The notes beneath the pieces were generated by a model that saw only the letters and a list, made by a program, of their open reading frames with translations, was not told the DNA's origin and did not search any database. This document shows, piece by piece, positions 13,401-24,462 of a stretch of 64,000 bases of DNA; within the stretch, counting starts at the first letter, position 1; each line of letters opens with the position of its first letter. A program made the position numbers and the translations under genes. Source of the DNA: Panagrolaimus kolymaensis (Eukaryota > Nematoda > Chromadorea > Rhabditida > Panagrolaimidae); NCBI GenBank assembly GCA_028622995.1, contig JAJQJQ010000007.1, positions 5,394,001 to 5,458,000 of the forward strand. Direction: 5' to 3'.

Positions 13401-16400
13401 GAAAAGGTAGCACAGTTCATTTTAATATTCAGCGAAGATAAAGGCAGATTTATCTTGAGGCTTGCTTACATACATAAATCTCAAACAATTTAAATATTGG
13501 TTTTGGTTCTCTCATTTTCCCCAATCTTCTTTTCTATTTTCTACATACTTTGATTAACCTTAATTTAGAAAAATAAAAAAGCAAAAAAAGCCAAAATTGC
13601 AATGCAAAGAAAAAGAAAAAAAGTAATTAAAAATATTTTTTGATAGTAATTTTAGCGTTTTTTTGTTTGTTTTTTCTTTTAAAAGAAAAGAAAAAACGTT
13701 TATATAAAAAACGATGAAACTAAAAAAACGGAAAAAAGTCATTGCTTTTTTTAAAACCACGAAAGATAAAGCATAATATTTTTTTTGGTCGAAGCCACGA
13801 GAAAATGCCACATAAAAAACTTTTTTTTTGCCCATTGATTATATAAAAAAGAAAATAAATCAAAAATGTGAATGTTGTGTATGTGTGTTAAAAAATAAAC
13901 AGCTTATTCCGAAAAACCCACAAAATGGCTGACAGCTTTTTTATAAAATATGCTCCCTTTTTTTAAACATGCAAGAAAAAAAGTTTTAAAAACAAACTAA
14001 AATATGAAGAAAAAAAAGGTGAAAAAAAACTAATATTAAAATGTAGTTAACAAAGAAATATGTGGTAGATAATGATACTAAAAATAGCTATAAATCAATT
14101 TAAAAAATATTGTAAATTTTTAAAATGAAGGCAGCACTTACTAGTTAACAGTAAATTTTAGATGCGTTTAACTAAAATAAAAATGAAATTTATGAAGATC
14201 AAAAAAATCATGGTGCAATAAAAAATAAATTAAAGAAAACAAAATTTGTGAGCGACGAACGACGAAAGCTTTTGTCAAGAAAAAATACAAAGATAAAAAA
14301 ATACGTTGATTTTGTAGATTAAATTTGAGAACAACAAAAAATTTTAATTTGAGAAATCTTAAATTTATCAACTATTCTGTTTATAGCCATTTAGCTACAG
14401 TATTTTTGAAAATATAAAAACTAAAATAAAATATGTTTCTTTGATTCTTTGTTTACGGTCTTTTCTTAATTGATGGAAGCAACAAAAAATAAAACCAACA
14501 ACAAAATTTTTCAAAAAACCATTATCTCAATTAAACCCACACACTTTTGTTTTTTTCTTCTTTAGTTTTAACTTTGTTAAATACCATTTCCATTGATTCT
14601 AACTCTTTCTCTTCCCAAGCTTATTTGAACAAAATTGCTTTTTTTTCGTTTTACGGAAAATGCCTGAGGATGAGGAATGAGGATGCGCTTCTTCTTCTTC
14701 GTCTTCCATCTTTTTCTTGTTGTTTTTTATTTTCTTCTTGGAGTTGTCCTTCTTCTTCGCCCACGTAATAATTATGTGTTTGCAAATCTTCGTCTTCACT
14801 ATGAAGTCCATCGTTGTTGTCGTCGTCGTCTTCTTCTTTCCCATTTTCACTCAAGACACCCAAATAAAATAAATATAAGCGAGCAAAAAAAATAGATTGG
14901 AGATGGAAAATGCCTTTTTTGTTTTCCGTAAATTTAAAAAAAACTTTGTTTAAAAGTAAAGAAGAAGAAAAAAGTAGTTTGTTAAAAGTTTCAAATTTCA
15001 AAAAAAGAAAATTAAACAAAGTAAATTAAGAGAGTGTATTCGAAGTTTATGATAGAAAAAAAAATGATGGAGGCTAAAGAAATCAAAGAAGTTGTAAGCT
15101 AATTTTGCAAAAAAATAAAATAAAAAAAGCAAGAAAGTTAATAATAGCCATTATTTGTTTTTCTTGTTTACATAAACATACATGACCGTGCAGCGAATAG
15201 AGAAAAACTATTAAATTTATCTAAAATCATGGTATCGCGATTGTCAAAATTTTCAAAGTAATATCTTTTTTTATGTAAGAGACATTCAAATCATTCAATA
15301 AAGAAACAATGAAACAAAAGATCATTAAAAACCAATAATAGAAGTCATATATTTCTCAGCTATAAAAAATTATGCCTTTATAAACTAAATAAAAAAGCAG
15401 ACGACGATGATGACTTCGTAGTTCGAATAGAAAAAAAGTTTTTTTCATGTCAAATAGTTTCCTTAAGTGCATCACCGCCGCTTTTTCCTATTTGATGATA
15501 GAAAATGGGAAGAAGGCACCCACCACAACAAAGTCAACCAACAACATCAACATAAAGTTCGTTAAGTGTTCGTTCGATTGCTTGCTTGCTTTTTTATGCC
15601 CGTTTTTAGTTTCAACTTTTTTTCAATTTTTTCTTCCATAAACTTTTTTTATTTCTTCAAATCCATTTTTTGGAAAGAATTCGATTTGACTTCAAATAAT
15701 TTTTTCTTCTTCAGAGAGTTGAATAAAACAAAGACATAAAAAAGAAGCTATCGTCTGATATATGTTTTTAAAAATTTCAAACATAAGACGTAGAAAACGT
15801 AGGAATCCTTCTTCACTTCCTATTTTAAAAATGAAGCAAAGCATGCATCTAAGGAATTAACTCAAAAACACAACAAACAAAAAAGTTTTTTGTTCCATTG
15901 TCTGTTAAACTTGATTCAGTAAAAAAAAATATAAGAAGAAAGTGGAAACGAAAAAATAAAATAAAGCAATAATAAAAAAATGAATCCAAATTATTGGACA
16001 TTCAGGAACTTTTTTTAATGTATGGAATTAAACGAAACAAACACACATTCCTGTTCGGCATAAAAAAGAATCGAGTTTAACAAACCTAAAAATTTTTTAA
16101 TACTAAAACAATATTATAAATTAATAAAAATTCAAAAATGTCTCAATATACGATTACGTTAAACGAAGAGAATCACAAAAAGGGTAGATAATTAAAAATA
16201 AGTATGGATATGACCTTTATTATTATTGACGATATTTTTAGCTTATTTAAGACACCCGCCAAAGTTTAAGAACCAAAATGTTGTCAAATTTTGGTTGAAT
16301 TGAAGTCAACAAACAAGAGGAGCATCAACAACAACAAAATTCTTTGACGCTTTGTTATTTAGACAAATAAAAGTTTTTTTAGTCAAAAAGGAAACATAGC

Positions 16401-16496
16401 CGTGACGTAAATTTCCCGAAAAAGTCTATCTATAAACAAGGGTCACAAATTTATTTTTGAAACTAAAACTTTCTATTTTTGAATATTTTAAAATAG
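7406..16496. other. 9-kb gene-poor block with purine/pyrimidine-rich islands
   Basis: No gene with supported splicing is found here. Most of it is A/T-rich with many A or T runs of 6-10 bases. Several pockets of 250-500 bp (about 8600-8930, 10290-10860, 10920-11240, 12600-13140, 14650-14870) are less AT-rich and dominated by GAAGAAG/CTTCTTC tracts with scattered GCC/CGC clusters. They generate overlapping open frames on both strands that look like compositional artefacts. The block could be the upstream control region of nlf-1 or long introns of the candidate gene at 16.5-18.4 kb. One short open frame (13093-13233) is listed separately. Confidence 0.5.
13093..13233 (+). CDS. Possible 46-residue single-pass membrane microprotein
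   Basis: Open frame of 47 codons starting MAAMKAAFKLKRLFSLRF, then a hydrophobic stretch of about 24 residues (LFLSSYFFIFIFGVLLG) and a lysine-rich tail ending KKEVK. The topology is what a small tail- or signal-anchored protein would have. The ATG is preceded by ACG and a GC-rich stretch unlike its surroundings. T-rich DNA easily gives phenylalanine-rich frames, so chance is a serious alternative. No family is recognised. Confidence 0.15.
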   Translation: MAAMKAAFKLKRLFSLRFSLFLSSYFFIFIFGVLLGYLFKIKKEVK

Positions 16497-18372
16497 CAGC
16501 CAACAGCAAAAAAGCAAGGAAAAAATTGCCAAAAAGTCAACTAACTCAGCTTTCGTCGGAGGTGTGGAATCTCAGGTTGCAATAATGGTAAGAAAAAAAT
16601 GCAAATAATCTTTTAGAAAACAAGAAAAGGTCATTCAGGAATTGGAAACTGGAGGTTGAAGTAAAAATCTCAAATTTCAATTTATTGCAAGCCCTCTTTC
16701 TGAAACAATAAATTTGTTCGGAGTCAAACTGATAACACTGAAGGATGAAAAAGACCTGTCAATTTTTATACCTTTTTGTTGGCGATGAGTTATGATTAAT
16801 TTATTACAGTCTATTTTACCTCCCATTTAATGACTTTTCTTCTTTACATAACATTTTTTTCTTAGACCACTTTCAAAATTATGTCGCAAAATAATAATTT
16901 AAACTTGACAGTATGCTTTCGCTTTTATAAATTTGTTTACAACTATTTGGCAGTTGCAACCATAACCAAACGAACGCAGGTATACTTTGTTGTTTGAACA
17001 CTGTGTACTCATAAAATCTTAAATATGTAATAATGCATAAAAAATAAAAAATGCAAAAAGTTAATAATATGTTTTTTGTAAAAAAAAATAATTGGAATAA
17101 ACATATAGCGTTTCTTTTGACTTTTGCTCTCTCAGAAAAAAACCTGTGTCTCAAAAAATACTTTCTTTAAAAAAATAAGCATTTTATATTTCATTTATAA
17201 ACGCAATTTATTACTATTTTTTCGCCAGTTTAAGTAACACAGTCTTTTGGGACTTATTAAGTTAGAATTATATCTTTTTTTAGAAGATTTTTTTCTATTT
17301 TTGGTATCTTTTAGAAGGAGTACCTTGAGAATAATTAAACCTTCCATGCCGCATTTTTTAGTATCAAATAAATCTAAATGAACGTTAACTGAAAACTTGG
17401 AAAAAAATATCTTTCGCTAGTTTTTGCTAATAAACGCGTTTTTAAATCAATATTCAAAGTTTCCATAAATGTTTACCTTCACTTTTTTGAGATTCGCCAA
17501 AGCTTACATCATCAACTCCTGAAGAACTCCAGTCAAAACCCTTCCATTGTCTTTCCTTTATTGTTTCAGTAAGTACAACAAAAAAAAAACAGGTGCAGCA
17601 AAAAAGGAGGACGCAACTTTGCAAAATTTTGATAAGTATCATTCACAACAGCCTCCCTCTTTTTTCTTTGAATTTTTTTTCATCAAAGACTCACTTCGAA
17701 GTTCTTCTTTTTTTGCATTTATTCTCTTGGTTTAAAAGTCTATTTTTGGCGCCTATGATTCATGAATTATATACATATTTTTATACAGGAGCAAAATGAG
17801 CGACACGGAGGCTAATAATATTGGTTAAAAATATTTGGGGATGTTTTTTTTTCTTTTTTTTGTCAATTGATTCTTGTTGCTGCATCCTTTCTCTGTAACT
17901 CTCCTTTTTGATCATTTCGAAATTTGATTTCTTAACTTTTATCAGTTTACAAAAAAAATATATGTGAGCGTGCTTTTAAAATTATTGCAATTTCAATAAA
18001 TTTCATTACTTGATTAAATTATTTTATTGTTGTTGAACGACACCTTTGCTTTTTGAGGTTAATAAATTTTAACAATAGAATTTTTTTATGGAATTAATCT
18101 AACAGTAGTATTACGTTCTTTGATATTTTCATGTAATAATCTTCTTCTTTTTTTATTTTATACTGCCGAAATTTGAGGCCATATGATTTTGAGCTGATTT
18201 TTGTATTTTGTTTTATTTTTTAAAAGTATAAGCTTTAGCTTACAAAGAGATAATAGAATGTATCTTTTAGTTGCACTTTTTATATGTAGCTTTAATTAAT
18301 TCTCTGGGGTTATTGCAACAAAATCCTTCATTGTTGCCAATCATTGGAGTTGTTAGTAGTCATTTAGCTTAA
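16497..18372 (+). CDS. Candidate multi-exon gene, C-terminal part, unrecognised
   Basis: Four stretches with splice-like borders join in a single frame: 16497-16587, 17492-17568, 17789-17823 and 18290-18372 with a stop. The conceptual pieces are QQQKSKEKIAKKST... ending VAIM; then LLKNSSQNPSIVFPLLF; then SKMSDTEANNI; then LINSLGLLQQNPSLL ending SSHLA. Donors are GTAAGA, GTAAGT and a weak GTTAAA; one acceptor is atypical (TTTTTTGAG). The phases (0, 2, 1) agree across all three junctions, which is the main support. Composition is polar and Q/N/S-rich, as in the flexible part of a nuclear regulator, but I recognise no domain. If real, its 5' exons would lie in the gene-poor block upstream. Alternatively 17796 is the start of a 36-residue protein made of the last two exons. 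Confidence 0.3.
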
Positions 18373-18998
18373 GAAAGTTACTTAGCTGTTTCATATTTGT
18401 AAGAGTATTGAAAGACTTTTATCTATTATCAATAATTTTTATCCTTTCATCTTTTTACTTATTCGTCTCTTAGATATTTTTTGTTAAAGATAAAAAATAG
18501 CTGAGAAGCGGGATCTGTAGTATATCCCTCCTGGTATAAATAACGTTTACAGTATTCCTTATTTCTCATAACTTTCCAAATGAGCCGAATCTCAAATAAG
18601 TTTTTTATCGTCTTCGTTTTACTTATTGCTTTTTCTTACACTATTACACCTTAAAACTATCCATTAAAAATGTCTTCAAACTTTCTCTCCTTCCTTTTTA
18701 GATGTTTTTATAAACTAAAACACAGCAAACAAAAAATTGCGCAACCATTGCTTTCGTTTACCTTTTTTTGATTATACCCTTGAGACTTTTGATTTATGTT
18801 TTTGTAGCACTTTAAAGCTATCATTCCATTTAATATAGAGCATATATATAATTGCGACGAATACTTTATTTTAAAAAAGCTATTTTGTATGAGCAACTTT
18901 ATTATTTCCTTATTTATTTTTCAGACCCATTCTTGTTAGTTATTTTAAAAATATTCCATTTATGCCAAAACTTTTTCCAAAACTTTCAAGTTTAAAAA
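18373..18998. other. Intergenic, T-rich
   Basis: A/T-rich spacer between the candidate gene and the secreted cysteine-rich gene. No open frame or named motif is convincing. Several TTTTTAG acceptor-like strings occur as expected by composition. Confidence 0.4.
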
Positions 18999-20809
18999 AT
19001 GGTTAAAATGAAACTCGAATTAATTACTAATATTTTTATTTTAACTATGCTTTTTTGTAAGTTCTTTTATTCGAGATTTTTGTTCAATGAAATTAGCTCT
19101 TTTTAGCTTTAACAGAATCCCGTCGACATCGGCGCCATCGATACTCATTCAATGAAGATGAAGAAATGACGGAAATTTCTAAAAGCCGTTCGATCAAAGA
19201 CATTCCAATTAATTGTGAACAAGGATGCCAAGCACAATTTGAAGCTGATTATCAGGTACATATATGTAAAAAAAGGCAGCATCAAAAAAAATTTTGTTTT
19301 GAATTTTGACCCCATAAAACTAAACTTCAAATGCGAAAGAAAATAAATTGAGAAGGTTGTTAGAAATTTTTTTTATGGTCCTCATAAAATTTCATTAATG
19401 GAAATTTATGAGGCATGAAAAAATGGGTTTCGAAGAAGGATAAAATGCTTTAATTTATAAGAGTTTTAAATTAAAATAAACAAAAGTTGCACATTTTTTC
19501 TAATCTAATCCTCCGTAGTGAGTGAGTAAGATAACTAAGTTAGAGCTTTTGAACGGCGCCTGTCTCATAGTTATGACACAAATAATACGTAAGGAATGTA
19601 AGGTATTTTTTATTTGATCATCATCATAACATAATTAAATGGCGGCAACATCTTTGTATTTTTTTTATTCGAATGTTTTTAGCTTGATTTTTTCTTATTT
19701 CGACAAAAAAAATGTCGTTGAGCAAAGTTTAAAGTAAATACAAAAATTCAAAGTATCTAAATGGAAAGATTTTTTTGTTGAAACAGAATTTAAAAGTTCA
19801 GCAAAATATTTTGTATTCTTAAAAGTGGAAGATTTTGATTCATATTTTTTTGTTTGGGGAAATAGTCTTTATTTTTTAAAAACAGAGTTTTATACCGCAA
19901 TCAAGCCTCCTAAAAATAAATTTCGTTTTTATTTTTAGAGTGAATTTGGTGAATTTTATGTTGATCTCCATTGGTTTCCAATTCATTATTTGTTAACGCA
20001 ATCAGAACAGAAGTTGAGGAATTTTTGTTCTTATGCATTTGAAAGGAATTCATGCATGAATAAATGCAAAGCTAGCGAAGACCCATGGACTCCATTGCAG
20101 CATCTTTGCATAGAACATCAAGATGCTTTCATTGAAATTCTCCCTTGCCTGAGGTTTGACAAATCGTAGAATTTGTGAAGTTATTAAAATTACATTTTAG
20201 GGCGACAAGCGATATGGAAAAATGTTCAGCCACATGTAAAACTTCTGCAACAAGATATACACAATTTTCAAAAGAAAAATCATTGGATTTTGAAAGGACT
20301 TCGCCTGAAATGGATAGAAGGTCATTGAGTTGCTTCTATCAACTATGTATTTTGGAATGCAGGGTTAGTTTAATAACTTTGACATTTTTCCTTATCCAAT
20401 GAAGCTATAAAACAAGATTAGTTTCAATTGAAAAATGTGAAAATCTTCTTCGTTTAAAGCTTTTTGTTGGAGACATATTAACCTCGATAACAACCTTCCT
20501 CGGCTCATTAAATTATCTAAATTTCTTAAACATATTTTTTTGTTTCAGTCTCGGCTCATCGAGGACCATTGTTCCGAAGCTGAAATAGATTCAACTAAAC
20601 ATTTTCTTCGCCGTTATTATGCAGACGACGCCTTTCATGAAGCGTTAAAAAAATCTCCAACTCCTGGACTTTGCCATCAACTAATTAGTCAAGATTCAGA
20701 TCGACCATGGCGAAGTCAACCTTTAGAGCCACTCGATGAAGGAATGATTCGAGAAATGCGATCAAAAATTGAATCACAAGTTTCAGATCGAGTTAAAAGA
20801 AACTCATAA
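18999..20809 (+). CDS. Secreted cysteine-rich nematode protein (CPG4-like?)
   Basis: Exons 18999-19056, 19107-19255, 19939-20153, 20201-20363, 20549-20809 encode 281 residues. A signal peptide (KLELITNIFILTMLFSLTES) is split by the first intron. A basic RRHRRHR patch follows, possibly a proprotein-processing site. The mature part has paired cysteines: CEQGCQAQF, RNSCMNKCKA, CLRATSDMEKC with CKTS, then CFYQLCILEC and GLCHQL. This spacing resembles nematode chondroitin-proteoglycan-4-type domains, but I cannot confirm that without a profile search. There is no second membrane segment, so it should be secreted. The tail is charged and ends VKRNS. The second intron is 683 bp, unusually long for this gene, and shows no element I can identify. 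An A-rich 3' UTR follows. Confidence 0.8.
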
Positions 20810-21113
20810 AATTATTTTTTTTTAATTTAGACAAAAAATTATAATCTTTAAAATTAAATGCTAGCCTAAAATTGTTTGAAAATGTTAGAAGATCTCTATT
20901 AAAAAAATTGAGTTAAATATGTTATTTTTATTTATTTGTTTTTGCATAATTTCCTTAAAGTTATTTTGTTTTTTATAAAATTTTATTACCGGTATTAATA
21001 AAATGATTATTACAAAGCAATGGCAGCTGAAAGAAGGAGTGCACATATCTATCGAATTACCCAGGAGATCAAAAAATAAAAAATATTACACGGTTATAAA
21101 ATACAAAATTTGT

Positions 21114-24100
21114 TTAAGGTAGCTGGCAGCAAGTATCTTTTAAAATATCTCCTCCTCTCAATGCTAAATCAGAATGAAAATGACATTCGTTGCAGCATCG
21201 GGATCTTTCATCAGAAATTGGAGTAACAGCAGAATTTTGTTTGAAAGTATAACAATGCTTCCAAATTTCTGCCAAACAAACGCTTGAATGAAATCGATAG
21301 AAAACAGTTAAAGGCGCCACTGCGGATATTAACATAGTGTATGGTCGAGCTCGCTGACTTGCCATCGCTTGTCCAAAAACAGATTTCATTCCTTCAAGAG
21401 TGTGAAAGAAAAAGAGGGAAACATTTGCAATCAAAAGAAAAGTAACAAATTGTTTTCCTGGTTTTTCATGGGATGTTTCAATTGACATTGCTCTCAATCT
21501 AAAAAAAATTGTATTATTAATATCCATTTTTTTCTTTCAAAAAGTGTTTATATAAAGTCGCTTTTAAAGCTTTATTTAGTCGAAAATTTCTGCTTGGTTT
21601 CCAAGCACTATGCTTTATTACATTGAATTATTTTATTTTCTTCATCAATTAACCCACTAATGCTTTTAAAAATACATATCTTTAAATGCTCTAAAACGTT
21701 TTTTTATTTTATCAAGAAAAAAAACTTCGTTATTAGCGGAAAAAATTGTGCTTCTTGGACATTTTTTTTCTAAAGGCTCGTCTTTCTTTCTTTTTTTTTT
21801 TGCTGCCTATAGCAACACGAGCATCCACCTAATACATCCTCGGTAGTATAGTGGTAAGTATCCGCGCCTGTCACGTGCGAGACCCGGGTTCAATTCCCGG
21901 CCGGGGAGAATCATTTTTTCATTTTTTTTAGTATGAAATTTTAATTTTTAACAAAGCAAGTAAAAGTGTCTCCTATATTTTTTGCTATTTTTTAAGATCT
22001 TTCTTTAGAACACGCTTCACATAAAACATTTTGAAAGGAATGTTTTTTAAAATTAATCTTACCTTGATGCTAAAAGAATGAAAACAGATTGCAAAATAAC
22101 TTGAAAAGCTCGCGTTGCTAAAACAAAAATCATATAAGTTTCCATTCGATCTGTTTCTTGTTGAGTTGTTAACCAACAAATCATTCCAGTGCTACAATGA
22201 ATGAATTCTCCCATGGAACCAATAAAAAGTAAGAGTTCATCCAAAAATTCAGCATTGGATGAATGATTTCGAACATATTGGAGATGTCTCATTCTGAAAT
22301 TAACAAAATCAGAGATTCCTCAAAACTTTGGAACTTACCGATATAAACCTAAGCAACATCCTATCAAAGCCAAACAATATAGCGCCAAATCAGCTAATCG
22401 AAAAACAAGGGTTGCGCCTTTATTATCGGATTTTTGAGAAAAATATGTATAAATTCCAATGGACACAAATGAACCAATAAGAAATAAAACTCCAGCAAAT
22501 AAGCCACCCGATGAAGAACTGCAATCAATTCGAACTCGATTATTCTTCTTTTTGCTTCGATTAGCTTTTTCTCCTCCCGTTTCATCGATGGATCGCCACA
22601 TAACAAACATAATTGCAGCTCCAATGAGTGAGAATTCAATGATGCAAGTTGTTAAAAATGTTGCAAATTCACCAAAATAACTAAAGGATGAAAGTTTGGA
22701 CTTTGGATGAACTGAGGATGCATCCACTGTGATGGTTAGATTTGAATCGAACTAAAAAATTTTTGTTTGAATTTAAAGGTCACGAAAACTATCAAAATGA
22801 TAAAATATTATACCCAAGTTTTTACCTATAAAATTTTTAAGTTTAAAATGGTAGTAAAAATGAGAGATGAATTAATTTTAATTATGATACTGTTTTTGTA
22901 AGTTTTTTTGCCATCAAGTTTTTGATTCCAAAATACGATGCATTTAAAAAGTTATTTCACAGTTTTGTCTTCTTTTTTTTTGCTCATTTAGCAATACTCT
23001 GTTACCTATGTTGTCATAAAACTTATCGTTAAACAACATTATTTTTCTTTTAATTTCATAAACACTCATAAACTAAAAAGCTATCGATAACCCTCGAATA
23101 TCCCTTTTTTATTTACACTGCACTTTATTGAAGTGTTTTTCAAAACAAAAAACACTTTTCAACAGATAACCTTTAGAGAGAGAAAAACATACCATTGGAT
23201 GAGTATCTAATGCCAAAATTGCTTCAATATAATTATCCTAAAAAAGTTAAGTTTGCTTAATTCAATAAATAAAGTAATAATCTCACATCAGAGGTGTCAA
23301 GATTTTTAGCTGAATGCTTTGCTAAAACAAATCTAAACCATGTCCAAATATTTACAGCGAGTAAATGCATTATTCCAAGTTTAGCTAAATGTTTTGAACC
23401 AACAAATGCAATCTTAAACAAGGGTATTTTAATATTAAATAAAGGATTGGAAAAGGAAAAAATTACCTTAGAATTACAAAATAAAAAATGCATTTGAACA
23501 AAAGTGAATAAACCAGCGAAGAAATAATTGATTAATTGATAGTTATAGCAATTATGGGTAGATAAACACATAAAAGCTTCAAGGCCAAATAAAACAATTC
23601 CAATGCTTCCAAAAACTTAAACGTTGTCCTTTGATTGTGGTTTTTCTGGTAAGAAAAAACTTACACAAAGTTCCCAATCTTAGATAAAGAGATCCAGCTC
23701 CTTCACCAGAATGTCCAGTTTTTTGAATTATCTTTTTCTATAAAAAATTATTTTTCATCTTCGGTACAAATTATTTTCTCTATCTATACCTCATAATCAA
23801 TAATCCATCCAAGGCTATGCAAATATTTTAATATCCAATTAAACCATCCTGGATGAATCATAAACAAATAACAATAATTGAGAAAAGCCAACCCTGTTCC
23901 ATACATAAATGTAAAAAAGAGCTAAAAAATTCTTCTTGTTCAGAACCTTGGGGTTATTATTTTAGCTTACAGTTTCAGCAAACCATTCTTCTGGTGTAAA
24001 TTTTTGTGAAAGTTCAATTACAATTGCGAATACAGTAATTAAAAGGGCATATAAGGAAGTTAAAATGGAATAAAAATGATCGCTAAAAATGTTTTGATTT

Positions 24101-24462
24101 GGTAATTTCATAGCCGTTTATAGCTAATTTGACTATGGGTAAAGCTTACCATGCTAAAGTATTATCCAACCATGAAACATCCGAATAATAATATGAACTA
24201 CCAGTAGATTCTGCGCGAGTAAGAGTATTTGGTCCTATAAAACTCATATCGGTATCGATTCAAATAAATTAAATTACTTACGCCTTTGAATGACTGTTGA
24301 TGGAATCACAGGCAAATAATCATTTCTCAATGTCGTCGTGGAAGGGTTAGCACCATTAACTTGTGGTGATTCGGATGCGAGTGAATTGGATGAACTTGGA
24401 AATTGGATGTTGCAAGTTACAGATGAAATTATTTCACCTTTGGGTGAAACATGATTTGACAT
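21114..24462 (-). CDS. Otopetrin-like proton channel
   Basis: Eleven minus-strand exons: 24462-24282, 24234-24150, 24082-23971, 23921-23790, 23737-23665, 23615-23467, 23412-23287, 23237-23193, 22751-22339, 22293-22063, 21498-21114; 643 residues, all junctions in frame. Otopetrins are twelve-helix proton-selective channels of the plasma membrane. Diagnostic stretches are GIMHLLAVNIWTWFRFVLAK in the N-terminal half, FGEFATFLTTCIIEFSLIGA in the second half, and YRFHSSVCLAEIWK near the end. The first exon is a hydrophilic, serine-rich cytosolic N-terminus and the last about 40 residues form a cysteine-containing cytosolic tail. The start is the first ATG of the hydrophilic exon; it is followed by an unbroken helix pattern. 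Intron 22062-21499 carries a tRNA-Asp on the opposite strand. C. elegans has several paralogues (otpl genes); I do not assign one. Confidence 0.9.
21804..21814 (+). promoter_or_regulatory. Conserved element upstream of tRNA-Asp copy 1
   Basis: GCCTATAGCAA lies 33 bases upstream of the tRNA. The identical 11-mer lies at exactly the same distance upstream of the second copy (55704-55714), although the bases between element and tRNA differ. It contains a TATA core and may be an external Pol III promoter element. Confidence 0.5.
21837..21908 (+). tRNA. tRNA-Asp (GTC)
   Basis: 72-nt cloverleaf without intron. Acceptor stem TCCTCGG pairs with CCGGGGA (one G-T pair), with discriminator G. The anticodon loop CTGTCAC reads GTC, decoding aspartate codons. 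A box (TAGTATAGTGG) and B box (GGTTCAATTCC) are intact. A T6 run 6 bases after the gene (TCATTTTTTC) can terminate Pol III. It lies on the plus strand inside an intron of the otopetrin gene, which is on the minus strand. It is identical to the copy at 55737-55808, including about 18 bases of 3' flank. Confidence 0.96.

Noticed and set aside
14651..15019. Acidic/lysine-rich minus-strand frame with a run of aspartates
   Set aside because: Two different minus-strand frames and one plus-strand frame are open over the same GAAGAAG-rich DNA, which indicates composition; no flanking exons were found.
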